Counted from the stretch's first letter, positions 36,853 through 44,576 are shown. The stretch: DNA of 64,000 nt from Streptomyces sp. SCL15-4 (GCF_033366695.1 NZ_JAOBTQ010000001.1:4216001-4280000), one strand, 5' to 3'. Notes: a model not told the origin generated them from the sequence alone. A program made the numbers and translations.

Positions 36853-37970
36853 CGCAGCAGCTCCTTGCGGCGGGTGGCGAGCAGTTCGGGCAGCGGGTCG
36901 CCCGCCCGGTCGGCCGCGATCTCCAGCAGGGCCCGGGTGTTCTCGCGCACCCGGTCGCCGATCCAGTCGAAGACCCACGCCTTGCGGGCGTCGGCGGCCA
37001 GCTCGAAGGGGACGACGCGGGTGACGGCCAGGGCGGCGGCGCCGGCCCCGCCGATGTTGGCGATGACCCCCGGCACCAGCGTGGCGCCGGCCGCCCGGGC
37101 CTTCTCCCGCGCCTCGGCGTCGGAGGCGAGGTTGGCGCCCTCGACGACCAGGCCGGCGCGCAGCCGGTGGACGTTGCCGGCGTTCAGCGCGTGCTTCTGC
37201 GCGGCGAGGACCAGCACGTCGGCGTCGACGTCGAGCCAGGCGTCCGGCTCGCCGGAGGTGGTGACGTGCTGCGGCAGCCGGGAGCGGTCGATCCGGCCGA
37301 ACTCGTCGGTGATCGCGACCAGGTCGGCCACCGGCAGCCGGTCGGCGCTGATGGTGCCCTGGACGTCGGCGACGGCCACGACCGAGTGGCCGCGCTCCTC
37401 CAGGAACCGGGCGACCGCGCGGCCCACCGCGCCGAAGCCCTGCACCACGACCCGGGCGGCCTCGCTGCGGCCGCTCGACTCGAGCGCGGTGAGCGCGGCG
37501 ACTCCGACGCCGTGCCCGGTGACGTCGATGAGCGGCTCGTAGTAGGTGCGCCAGTCGACGGGCATGTCCGGCGCGCCCAGGCGGTAGCGCGGGTCGTAGC
37601 CGGCCTCGGCGAAGAACACGGCCCGGTCGGCGGGCGTGACGCCCATGTCGATGCCGAGGTGGATGCCGCCGTGCAGCAGGGGCTTGACGGTACGGCCGAA
37701 GGTGCGGAAGGTCTGCTCGCGGTCGCCGCCGTCGGAGACGATGCCGCCCTTGGCGCCGCCGATGCGCAGGCCCGCCAGGGTGAACTTGTCGGTCATGTCA
37801 CGGGCGAGGCCGCGCACTTCCTCCTCGGTGACGTGAGGGGTCATCCGTACGCCGCCCATGGCCAGGCCGTCGACCAGGCTGTCGACGACCACCCAGCCCT
37901 TGATGTCGCCTCCGGCGCCGTTCAGGTGGACGACGAACGCGGGCTCCTGGCTGTCTTCCGTGAAACTCAT
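36849..37970 (-). CDS. Glu/Leu/Phe/Val dehydrogenase family protein
   Basis: 373 residues. The amino-acid dehydrogenase pattern is intact: GGVRMTPHVTEEEV, KFTLAGLRIGGAKGGI with both catalytic lysines, TGHGV, Rossmann motif VQGFGAVGRAVARF, and VEGANLA. Members interconvert L-amino acids and 2-oxo acids with NAD(P)H. Unlike a housekeeping enzyme it sits inside the AmCP operon, so it may deaminate or aminate the pathway's 2-oxo intermediate. ATG 37970 is preferred over an upstream TTG because GAGGAG lies 12 bases before the ATG. Confidence 0.88.
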   Translation of the reverse strand: MSFTEDSQEPAFVVHLNGAGGDIKGWVVVDSLVDGLAMGGVRMTPHVTEEEVRGLARDMTDKFTLAGLRIGGAKGGIVSDGGDREQTFRTFGRTVKPLLHGGIHLGIDMGVTPADRAVFFAEAGYDPRYRLGAPDMPVDWRTYYEPLIDVTGHGVGVAALTALESSGRSEAARVVVQGFGAVGRAVARFLEERGHSVVAVADVQGTISADRLPVADLVAITDEFGRIDRSRLPQHVTTSGEPDAWLDVDADVLVLAAQKHALNAGNVHRLRAGLVVEGANLASDAEAREKARAAGATLVPGVIANIGGAGAAALAVTRVVPFELAADARKAWVFDWIGDRVRENTRALLEIAADRAGDPLPELLATRRKELLR

Positions 37971-38013
37971 GGCAACTGCCAACTCCTCGGGTCGGTGGGT
38001 GGTGCGGCGGTGC

Positions 38014-38577
38014 TCACTGGTAGAGCTGGGTGAAGCCGCGCAGGATCTCCCGGCCGTCGCTGCGGAACTCCAGGTGAGCCTGGGAGCCGTAGACGCGTCC
38101 GTCGTCGGAGCGCAGGAACTCCACGGGCGCGTGCTCGGAGCGGCCGATGGAGCGGTAGCCGGCCGGGGCCTGCTGGAGGTAGAGCGTGTGCCGGTGGAAC
38201 ACCGTCACGGTCGGCTTGACATAGGTGAACAGCGGTTCTTCCTTGTCGACCTGGACCTCGTAGCCGCCGACCCGCTGCGGGCCCTCGGCCAGCTCGCCGC
38301 CGGCCGCGACGGCGAGGATCTGCATGCCGCCGCAGATGCCGAACACCGGCACGCCGGAGGTCATGACCAGGTCGATGAGCGGCTTGTAGTGCTCCTGGTC
38401 GAACGCCCGCACCTTGGTGCCGCTCAGCACGATCGCCTGGTAGCGGCCGTCGAGCCGGGCGGGGACGGACACCGCGTCGACCGCGTCGGTGGCCGAGCCC
38501 AGCTCCTCGAAGCGGCGGCGCAGCTGGGGCAGGGACAGGGTTCCGTTGTTGACGACCAGGACACGGGGCTGCGCCAC
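38014..38577 (-). CDS. Class I glutamine amidotransferase-like protein
   Basis: 187 residues, one stand-alone class I GATase domain, closest to GMP synthase subunit A type. The full triad is visible: Cys82 in FGICGGMQ, His168 and Glu170 in SQAHLEF. No synthase partner is present, so it may be a glutaminase for another enzyme or a gamma-glutamyl hydrolase/deamidase. In an AmCP operon that lacks an obvious LysK-type carboxypeptidase, hydrolysis of a gamma-glutamyl bond is an attractive but unproven role. GTG 38577 has AGGAGG six bases upstream; GTG 38592 would overlap the kinase stop. Confidence 0.82.
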   Translation of the reverse strand: MAQPRVLVVNNGTLSLPQLRRRFEELGSATDAVDAVSVPARLDGRYQAIVLSGTKVRAFDQEHYKPLIDLVMTSGVPVFGICGGMQILAVAAGGELAEGPQRVGGYEVQVDKEEPLFTYVKPTVTVFHRHTLYLQQAPAGYRSIGRSEHAPVEFLRSDDGRVYGSQAHLEFRSDGREILRGFTQLYQ

Positions 38578-38588
38578 GTGCGTCCTCC

Positions 38589-39395
38589 TCACGTTCGCGT
38601 GATGACGGTGCCGGTGCGGGCGGCGAGCAGGTCGGAGACCGGCGCGCTGCCGATGACGACCCGGTCCACCCCGCGTTCCAGGGCCTCGCCGGCCGCCCGC
38701 AGCTTCTTGCGCATGCCGCCGGTGGCGCCCTTGTCACGGAACGCGGCGGCGGCCTCGGCGCTGATCTCGCGCACCGGTTCGCCGTCGATCAGCAGATGGG
38801 TGACGTCGGTGACCAGCACCAGGTCGGGCGCGCCGACGGCTCCGGCGAGGGCGGCGGCGGCCCGGTCGGCGTCGGTGTTGACCTCGCGGCCCGCCGAGTT
38901 GCGGGCCAGCGGGGTGACGAGCCGGGCCCGGCCGGGCTCCAGGTCCTTCAGCTGGGCCGGGTCGGCGTCCGTGACCGGGCCGACCAGGTTCTCCAGCTCG
39001 ACCAGCTGCTTGCCCTGCCACCACCAGCGCTCGGCCTCGCCGGCCGCGAGCAGTCCGTCGCTGCCGAGGAGGCGGTCGGCGTCCAGGCCGCGGTCGCGCA
39101 GCCGCTGGAGCACCTCCTCGCCGAGCCGGGCGCTGACGGTCTTGATGTCCTCGATGACCTCGGGCGTGGTCCAGCGGCTCTGGTTGCCGTACCGGTCGCG
39201 CAGGATCGCCGAGGGCTCGCGGTAGCGGGCGCTGAGCTTCTTCAGCGGCTTGGACCAGCCGTGCACCAGGACCAGCGGGCGCTCGCGGCCCAGCCGGGCC
39301 AGGTCGTCCCACCAGGTCCCGTCGAGGTCGTCGACGGCGCTGCCGCCGAGCTTGACGACGGCCGGGGCGTCGTGCGGGCGGGGTGCGCTGCTCAT
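38589..39395 (-). CDS. LysZ/ArgB-like amino acid kinase, AmCP pathway
   Basis: 268 residues of the amino-acid kinase family: VVKLGGSAVDD at the N-terminus, VLVHGWSKPL where most family members have a GGG turn, NTDADRAAAALAG, and VTDVTHLLIDG, MRKKLRAA near the C-terminus. LysZ phosphorylates the distal carboxylate of LysW-bound aminoadipate or glutamate. Its place between the carrier-ligase genes and an ArgC-like reductase, with ATGA overlap, assigns it to the carrier pathway and not to arginine synthesis. The altered GWS turn may reflect a different substrate. Confidence 0.88.
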   Translation of the reverse strand: MSSAPRPHDAPAVVKLGGSAVDDLDGTWWDDLARLGRERPLVLVHGWSKPLKKLSARYREPSAILRDRYGNQSRWTTPEVIEDIKTVSARLGEEVLQRLRDRGLDADRLLGSDGLLAAGEAERWWWQGKQLVELENLVGPVTDADPAQLKDLEPGRARLVTPLARNSAGREVNTDADRAAAALAGAVGAPDLVLVTDVTHLLIDGEPVREISAEAAAAFRDKGATGGMRKKLRAAGEALERGVDRVVIGSAPVSDLLAARTGTVITRT

Positions 39396-40447
39396 GCGGG
39401 CATCACCGGGTGCATCGTCAGGCCCGTCTCCTCGGGCAGTCCGAACCGGAGGTTGACCACCTGGACGGCCTGGCCGGCGGCGCCCTTGACCAGGTTGTCC
39501 AGCGCGGCGAGGACGACGATCCGGCCGCCCTCCTCGTCGTACATGGGCGTCACGTCGCAGTAGTTGGAGCCGAGGACGGCCTGCGGGTCGGGCACCGGGA
39601 TCAGCGTCTCGGTGTTGCGCCGCACCCGCACGAACCGGTGCTCCTTGTAGAAGCGCAGGTACGCCCGTTGCAGCGTGCGCTGATCGATCTCGCCGTCGGT
39701 GAAGACGTAACTGCTGGTGAGCAGGCCGCGCACGTGCGAGACGCCGTACGCCGACATGCTCAGCGAGCCGACCGAGCCGGGCTTGCTGCGCTCCAGGAAG
39801 TCGCTGACCTCGGCCGCGTGCCGGTGGCCGGTGGGCGCGTACGGGGCGATGGCGCCGTTGCGGAAGGGGTGCAGGTCGGCGGTGCGCAGGTGCAGGCCGC
39901 CGCCGCTGGAGCCGCTCTTGCCGTCCACCACCACGGTCTTCAGGTCCAGGCCGAGGCCCAGGGTGAGCGGGGCCAGGCCCAGGGTGATGGCGGTGGCGTA
40001 GCAGCCCGGCAGCGAGATCAGCGCCGCGCCGGCCAGCTGGTCGCCGATCAGCTCCGGCACGCCGTAGACGAACCGGTCGGCCAGCTCGGTGCGGCGCTCG
40101 ACCTTCGGGTACCAGCGGGCGTGCCGCTCGGGGGTGCGGATGCGGAAGGCGCCGCTGAGGTCGACGATGGCCGGGACCCGGTCGGCGAGCAGCGCGGCCA
40201 GCTCGGCGGAGACCGGGGCGGGGGTGGCCAGCAGCAGGACGTCGACCTGGCCGGCGACGTCCTCGGTGACCGGCTGCACGGTCAGGCCGGTGTCGATGCG
40301 CAGGGCCGGGTGCAGCTCCGCCGGGCGCTTGCCGATGTTGGAGGAGCCGCCGAGGAAGGTCAGCTCCAGTTCGGGGTGCTGGGTGATCAGCCGGATGAGT
40401 TCGCCGCCGGCCAGCCCGGAGGCGCCGACGACTCCTACGCGGATCAT
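39392..40447 (-). CDS. LysY/ArgC-like semialdehyde dehydrogenase, AmCP pathway
   Basis: 351 residues. NADPH-binding GVVGASGLAGGELIRL at the start; FLGGSSNIGKRP; catalytic cysteine in SLPGCYATA (Cys149); KSGSSGGG; catalytic His region APTGHRHAAEV. ArgC/LysY enzymes reduce acyl phosphates to semialdehydes. The FLGGSSNIGK pattern with basic residues resembles LysY enzymes, which must accommodate a protein-bound substrate. Overlaps its neighbours by ATGA on both sides. Confidence 0.9.
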   Translation of the reverse strand: MIRVGVVGASGLAGGELIRLITQHPELELTFLGGSSNIGKRPAELHPALRIDTGLTVQPVTEDVAGQVDVLLLATPAPVSAELAALLADRVPAIVDLSGAFRIRTPERHARWYPKVERRTELADRFVYGVPELIGDQLAGAALISLPGCYATAITLGLAPLTLGLGLDLKTVVVDGKSGSSGGGLHLRTADLHPFRNGAIAPYAPTGHRHAAEVSDFLERSKPGSVGSLSMSAYGVSHVRGLLTSSYVFTDGEIDQRTLQRAYLRFYKEHRFVRVRRNTETLIPVPDPQAVLGSNYCDVTPMYDEEGGRIVVLAALDNLVKGAAGQAVQVVNLRFGLPEETGLTMHPVMPA

Positions 40448-41295
40448 GCGAGCAGCTCCTGCACGTAGCGGGCGATGGCCGAGGGGACGTCCGCGCCGGT
40501 GGCCGTGGCCACGGCCCGGAATCCGGGGGCGTGGTTGACCTCGTTGACGACGTAGCCGTCGCCGGTGCGGAACAGGTCGATGCCGTAGATGCCGGGGCCC
40601 AGTTCCGCCGTCACCGCGTCGGTGATCTTCACGATGTCGGGGTCGTGGGCGAGGGCGCGGCTGTCGTTGCCGAGGGCGGCGTTGTTGCGCCAGTCGGTGC
40701 CGCCGCTGGCGAACTCGGCGGCGCCGACCAGCTCGCTGCCGACGACCAGGCAGCGCACCGAGGTGCCGCCGCCGATGTACGGCTCCACCAGGCACGCCTG
40801 CTCGAAGGCGTGGCCGAGGTCCTCGACGTAGTCGTAGACGGACTGGGCGGTGTCGGTGTGCCGGATCAGGGTGACCCGCTTGCCCATGCCGCCGAAGACC
40901 GGCTTGAGGACGACGGGGGTCGCGAGTTCGGCGAGGGCCTGGGTGAAGTCCTTGCGGGACAGCACCAGCCGGAAGTCCGGCACCGGCACGCCGGCGGCGC
41001 GCAGCACGGTGCGCAGCGCGGCCTTGTTCTCGCAGGCGTGGATGGCCCGGGCGGTGTTGACGGTGCGGGCCCCGGCGGCCTCGGCGAGGCTCGCGACGAG
41101 GCCGCCGCGGGTGTAGCTGCGGCTGCGGACGAGCAGCACCTCGTAGTCCCGCACCGAGGGGGCGTCCGGATCGCCGAGGCACAGCGACTCGTCGTTGACC
41201 CAGTCGACCGACAGCCCGAAGGCCTCGGCCCGCTGGATCAGCTGGCGTTCCTCCCAGGCGATCCGGTCGGCGACGACGGCGACTTTGGTGCCCAT
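40444..41295 (-). CDS. LysX/ArgX-like ATP-grasp ligase charging the carrier protein
   Basis: 283 residues, RimK-type ATP-grasp fold. Visible: VAVVADRIAWEERQL start, VLKPVFGGMGKRVT, VEPYIGGGTSVRCLVVG, and the metal-binding C-terminal GIDLF...YVVNEVNHAPGFRAV. LysX joins the alpha-amino group of glutamate or aminoadipate to the gamma-carboxyl of the carrier's terminal residue. The motif NHAPGFRA departs from the NHTMEF(K/R) form of characterised LysX/ArgX, so the amino acid or the carrier tail it recognises may differ. Start ATG overlaps the carrier stop (TGATG). Confidence 0.9.
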   Translation of the reverse strand: MGTKVAVVADRIAWEERQLIQRAEAFGLSVDWVNDESLCLGDPDAPSVRDYEVLLVRSRSYTRGGLVASLAEAAGARTVNTARAIHACENKAALRTVLRAAGVPVPDFRLVLSRKDFTQALAELATPVVLKPVFGGMGKRVTLIRHTDTAQSVYDYVEDLGHAFEQACLVEPYIGGGTSVRCLVVGSELVGAAEFASGGTDWRNNAALGNDSRALAHDPDIVKITDAVTAELGPGIYGIDLFRTGDGYVVNEVNHAPGFRAVATATGADVPSAIARYVQELLA

Positions 41296-41480
41296 CACTG
41301 GCCCCAGTCGCGCAGCTGGACCTCGACCGTCTCCAGGGTCAGCCGCCCGTCGGAGACGTCCTCGACCCGCAGCGTCAGCATGCACTCGGGGCAGGACAGG
41401 GTCTCGCCCTGGACGACCGGCGGCACGGTCAGGTCGGTCTCGCACTCGGGGCAGGCGCCGGAGAGGGTGGCGGTGGTCAT
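41295..41480 (-). CDS. LysW-type amino-group carrier protein (AmCP) with C-terminal Gln
   Basis: 61 residues. Two zinc-binding CPxC pairs (Cys10/Cys13 in ACPECET and Cys30/Cys33 in SCPECML), an acidic middle, and a C-terminal LRDWGQ. LysW proteins end in EDWGE, whose final Glu carries the amino acid through its gamma-carboxyl. Here the sequence reads CAG-TGA, so the encoded last residue is Gln61. Direct adjacency to LysX-, LysY- and LysZ-like genes makes the identity firm. Either the Gln is deamidated after translation or the ligase uses it in another way. Confidence 0.9.
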   Translation of the reverse strand: MTTATLSGACPECETDLTVPPVVQGETLSCPECMLTLRVEDVSDGRLTLETVEVQLRDWGQ

Positions 41481-41527
41481 GGTCGGACTCCGTTTCCGGG
41501 AGAAGGGACTGAGCGGGAAGGGCTGGT

Positions 41528-42682
41528 TCAGGCGGCGGCCTGGAAGTCGACCGCGGCCTTGCGGACCGCGTCGCGGTCCAGGACGGGGCCGCCGGCGGCC
41601 ACCTGGCGGTCGGTCAGCCAGGCGGTGAAGGCGTCGATGTCGACGTCGACCCCGGAGTCGGCCAGCGCCCACTTCACGAGGGCCGGGGTCAGCCGGGTGC
41701 GCACCCGCAGTTCGCGGCTGCCGCCGACGAGTTCGGCCGGCAGGGTCTCGTAGGCCTCCGGGTTGCCGAGCTGGCCGGGCAGCTCGTAGGCGAAGGCGTG
41801 CGCGGTGGTCGGACCGGACTGGAAGGCGTCGCCGAGGCCGGCGCCCTCCAGGGCGATCCGGGACAGCTCGGTGAGGTGGGTCAGGTCGAAGCGGGTGTCG
41901 CCGTGCACGACCCGCAGCGAGGTGAGCAGCTCGGCCAGCGGGGCGTTGCCGCCGCGCTCGCCGATGCCGCCGACGGTCGCGGAGATCCACCGGGCGCCGG
42001 CGCGGATGGCGGCGAGCGAGTTGGCGACCGCCATGCCCAGCATGTTGTGCGAGTGGATCTCGATCTCGGAGCCGTCGATCGCGGTGAGGTCCGCGATCTT
42101 CGCCTCCATCTGCCAGGGCGAGAGGTAGGCGACGGTCTCGGCGAGCCGGAACCGGTCCGCTCCGGCCTCGAAGCCGGCGGTGACGTACGGGACGAGCCGC
42201 TCGCGGGGGGTGCGGGCGCCGTCCTCGCCGCTGAAGGTGACGTGGAAGCCGCGCTCCTTGGCCTGCGAGATCGCCGAACGGGCCAGCGCGTGCAGGAACT
42301 TGACGCTCGGCGTGCCGAGCTTCAGGGTGGCGTGCTGCTCCGAGGTGGGGATGGAGTACATGATGTGGCGCACGCCCAGCCGTTCGGCCTCGTCCAGGGC
42401 CCGGGCCACTTGCTGGCGGTCGCGCACCACGAGCAGCGTCATGCTGCGCTCGGGGCCCACGGCGTCGTGCACGGCCTCGATCAGCGGCGCGTCCTTGGAC
42501 CCGGGACCGGAGACCATGCCCACCTCGACCAGCTCGACGCCGGTGCGCACCAGCAGGCCGGCGATGGCCGCCGCGTCCTTCGGGCCGAACTCGACGCCCG
42601 CCATGTGCGCGGAGTCGCGCAGGGTGGCGTCGGATATCAGGGGTGGGTTCGGAAGTTCTTCGTGGTTTTCCGCTGCTGCCAT
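41528..42682 (-). CDS. HMGL/DRE-TIM metallolyase family aldolase or synthase
   Basis: 384 residues. DRE-TIM barrel signature DATLRDSAHMAG (Asp18, Arg22, Asp23) at the N-terminus and metal-binding EIHSHNMLGMAVANS, then GGIGERGGNAPLAELL. The family includes 4-hydroxy-2-oxovalerate aldolase, HMG-CoA lyase, isopropylmalate and homocitrate synthases. The RDSAHM sequence is nearer to the aldolase (RDGMH) than to the synthases (RDGEQ), but the assignment is tentative. As the first gene of the AmCP operon it may build the carbon skeleton, for example by aldol addition to a semialdehyde. Confidence 0.8.
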   Translation of the reverse strand: MAAAENHEELPNPPLISDATLRDSAHMAGVEFGPKDAAAIAGLLVRTGVELVEVGMVSGPGSKDAPLIEAVHDAVGPERSMTLLVVRDRQQVARALDEAERLGVRHIMYSIPTSEQHATLKLGTPSVKFLHALARSAISQAKERGFHVTFSGEDGARTPRERLVPYVTAGFEAGADRFRLAETVAYLSPWQMEAKIADLTAIDGSEIEIHSHNMLGMAVANSLAAIRAGARWISATVGGIGERGGNAPLAELLTSLRVVHGDTRFDLTHLTELSRIALEGAGLGDAFQSGPTTAHAFAYELPGQLGNPEAYETLPAELVGGSRELRVRTRLTPALVKWALADSGVDVDIDAFTAWLTDRQVAAGGPVLDRDAVRKAAVDFQAAA

Positions 42683-42950
42683 TTCAGTTCACTCCTTGTT
42701 CCGGAAAGGGGTTTCCCGCCGCGATTCCGGACGAGTTAGGTGAACCGCAATCCGGGAACGATTGCGGCTGGCGCTGCACAACAGAATCCGGTCCGGGGCG
42801 GTGGTCTGGCAATGAAGTCCGCGTCAGAAGGCCGTGGAAAAATGTCAGGGAGTGTCAAGAACTACAGGGTCTGCAAGAAGGGTGTGGCCGTACGCAAGAG
42901 TCCGCGGAATACGGCGCCCGGGCGGGCGCGGCGCGCCTACCGTGCGGGAC
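42683..42950. promoter_or_regulatory. Divergent control region of the AmCP operon and isomerase gene
   Basis: 268 bp. Contains an 8-bp inverted repeat CCGCAATC-N7-GATTGCGG (42745-42767), two direct TGTCA repeats ten bases apart (42843-42847 and 42853-42857) of the kind bound by OmpR-type regulators, and TACCGT (42938-42943) seven bases before the isomerase ATG, which would fit a leaderless transcript. A -10/-35 pair for the AmCP operon was not recognised. Confidence 0.5.
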
Positions 42951-43706
42951 ATGGACCTTCTCTCACTGCCCCGGCTGGGGCTCGTCGTCCCGCCGGAGAA
43001 TCCGACCGCCGAACCGGAGTTCGCCACGCTGCTCGCCGGCCGGGTGAACGTGTACACGGCCCGCTTCCCGACCACGCCCGGGCTCGGCCTGAAGGACATG
43101 CTGGAGACCTACAACCGGGCCCTGCCCGACACCCTCGGCCGCTTCGGCGGCATGCGGCTGGACGGGGCCGTGGTGGCGTGCAGCGCCTCCCACTACCTGC
43201 TGGGCCCGGACGGCGACCGCGCCTTCTGCGCGGAGCTGTCCGAGCGCGCGGGCTACCCGGTGTGGTCCTCCACCCAGGCGATCCTCGCCACCTGCGCGGC
43301 CCTCGGCATACGCCGGCTGACCCTGGTCTCGCCGTACCAGCCGTGGCTGACCGACACCTCGCGCGCCTTCTGGGAGGCGGCGGGCCTCACCGTCGACGGG
43401 GTCGTGTCGGTCCCGGCGCGCGAGGCCCCCGGCGAGGAGCCGCACCACGACCCGTACCAGGTCACGACCGCGCGGATACTCGACCGCGTCGCCGCGTCCG
43501 ACCTGCCCGCGGACACCGCCCTGCTGTTCACCGGGACCGGCATGGGCACGCTCGCGGCGCTCGCCGAGCTGGCCCGGCGCGAGCCCGGCCGGACGCTGTT
43601 CACGTCCAACCTGGCGTCGGTGTGGTGGGCCCTGCGCTCCCTGGCCGACGGGGACGCGGACGCGCCGCACCCCCTGCTGCGCCGGCTGCGGACGGCGACG
43701 GTGTGA
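42951..43706 (+). CDS. Asp/Glu racemase superfamily protein (maleate isomerase/arylmalonate decarboxylase-like)
   Basis: 251 residues. The fold is suggested by LGLVVPPENPTAEPEF, VACSASHYLLG with a candidate catalytic cysteine near residue 80, TLVSPYQPWLTD and LFTGTGMGTLAAL. The C-terminal position that holds a second Cys in maleate isomerase (SCTNLRT) is Thr-Gly-Thr-Gly here, so two-base isomerisation is unlikely; a decarboxylase-like or other reaction is possible. Transcribed divergently from the AmCP operon; likely a pathway member. Confidence 0.7.
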   Translation: MDLLSLPRLGLVVPPENPTAEPEFATLLAGRVNVYTARFPTTPGLGLKDMLETYNRALPDTLGRFGGMRLDGAVVACSASHYLLGPDGDRAFCAELSERAGYPVWSSTQAILATCAALGIRRLTLVSPYQPWLTDTSRAFWEAAGLTVDGVVSVPAREAPGEEPHHDPYQVTTARILDRVAASDLPADTALLFTGTGMGTLAALAELARREPGRTLFTSNLASVWWALRSLADGDADAPHPLLRRLRTATV

Positions 43707-43711
43707 CGCGG

Positions 43712-43741
43712 ACAGGGCCCCGGCGCACACCGGGGCCCTGT
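43712..43741. terminator. Bidirectional terminator between isomerase and response regulator
   Basis: Perfect 12-bp stem ACAGGGCCCCGG/CCGGGGCCCTGT with a 6-nt loop between convergent genes, followed on the plus strand by TTCCCGTCTTTC. Confidence 0.82.
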
Positions 43742-43799
43742 TCCCGTCTTTCGTCGGTGACCGTCCGTCTGCGCCGGTGACCGTCCGGCTGTCCGGGGC

Positions 43800-44531
43800 C
43801 TACGACGCCTCGGACAGCTCGGGCGTCCGCACCCACCCGGGCTCCTCCGGACGCTCGGCGGCGCGGTGGTCGCCGTACCCCATCCGGTAGCCCACGCCGC
43901 GGACCGTGGTGATCCATCGGCTGGAGCCGAGTTTCGAGCGCAGGCTGCTCACATGGGTGTCGATGGTGCGGCTGGTGCAGGCCCAGTTGCTGCCCCACAC
44001 CTTCGCCATCAGTTCCTTCCGCGACACGACCGTCTCGGAATTCCGCGCCAGCACGTACAGCAGCTCGAATTCCTTCGAGGTGACCGGAACCACACGGTCG
44101 TGCAACCGCACTTCCCGGGTACGCGGATCGATATGCAGCGGGCGCAGGGAAATCGTCTTCTCCGGGGCCGGTGCGCGGTGCGCCCGGCGCAGCACGGCCT
44201 CTATCCGCGCGCTTATCTCCCGAAAGCCCCAGGTCTTCACCACACAGTCGTCCGCGCCGGCGCGCAGCGCGAGGACCCGCTCCAGTTCGTCGTCCTCGTC
44301 GGTCACGGCGATCAGCGGAATGTCGCCGTCACGGCGCACCGTCCGGCAGACCTCCAGACCGTCCATGTCCGACAGCTCCAGCGAGAGCAGCACCAGATCC
44401 GCGTCGTGGTACGTCCGCAGCGCCCGCGCACCGGTGTGCACGCTCCGCGTGGTGTACCCCTGTCTGCGCAGATCCCGCTCGGTCGCCTCGGCCGCGGCGG
44501 CGTCCCGTTCCACCACGAGTACGTTGGTCAC
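43800..44531 (-). CDS. OmpR-family regulator with an atypical receiver domain
   Basis: 243 residues. Receiver domain residues 1-115 and winged-helix DNA-binding domain 130-225 (VTSKEFELLYVLARN, SRTIDTHVSSLRSKLG, IRGVGYRMG-like end). In the receiver, the place of the phosphorylated Asp holds Ser50 (VLLSLELSDMDG), and the acidic pocket reads VVERD, with one acid replaced by Arg. It therefore cannot work by classic phosphorylation and resembles JadR1-like regulators that sense a metabolite. No sensor kinase gene is nearby. GTG start. Follows the IS701-like gene by 45 bp, so both are likely one transcript. Confidence 0.87.
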   Translation of the reverse strand: MTNVLVVERDAAAAEATERDLRRQGYTTRSVHTGARALRTYHDADLVLLSLELSDMDGLEVCRTVRRDGDIPLIAVTDEDDELERVLALRAGADDCVVKTWGFREISARIEAVLRRAHRAPAPEKTISLRPLHIDPRTREVRLHDRVVPVTSKEFELLYVLARNSETVVSRKELMAKVWGSNWACTSRTIDTHVSSLRSKLGSSRWITTVRGVGYRMGYGDHRAAERPEEPGWVRTPELSEAS

Positions 44532-44576
44532 CCCTGCCGTCCCCTCTTCATCGTTTGGCTCCGCTCCCTGTGGCCG

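Noticed and set aside
38589..41480. Arginine (argC-argB) or lysine biosynthesis operon
   Set aside because: A LysW-like carrier and RimK-type ligase are included, argJ/argD/argF are missing, and the rest of the operon is oxidative and ligase-type genes. The carrier pathway for a specialised product fits better.
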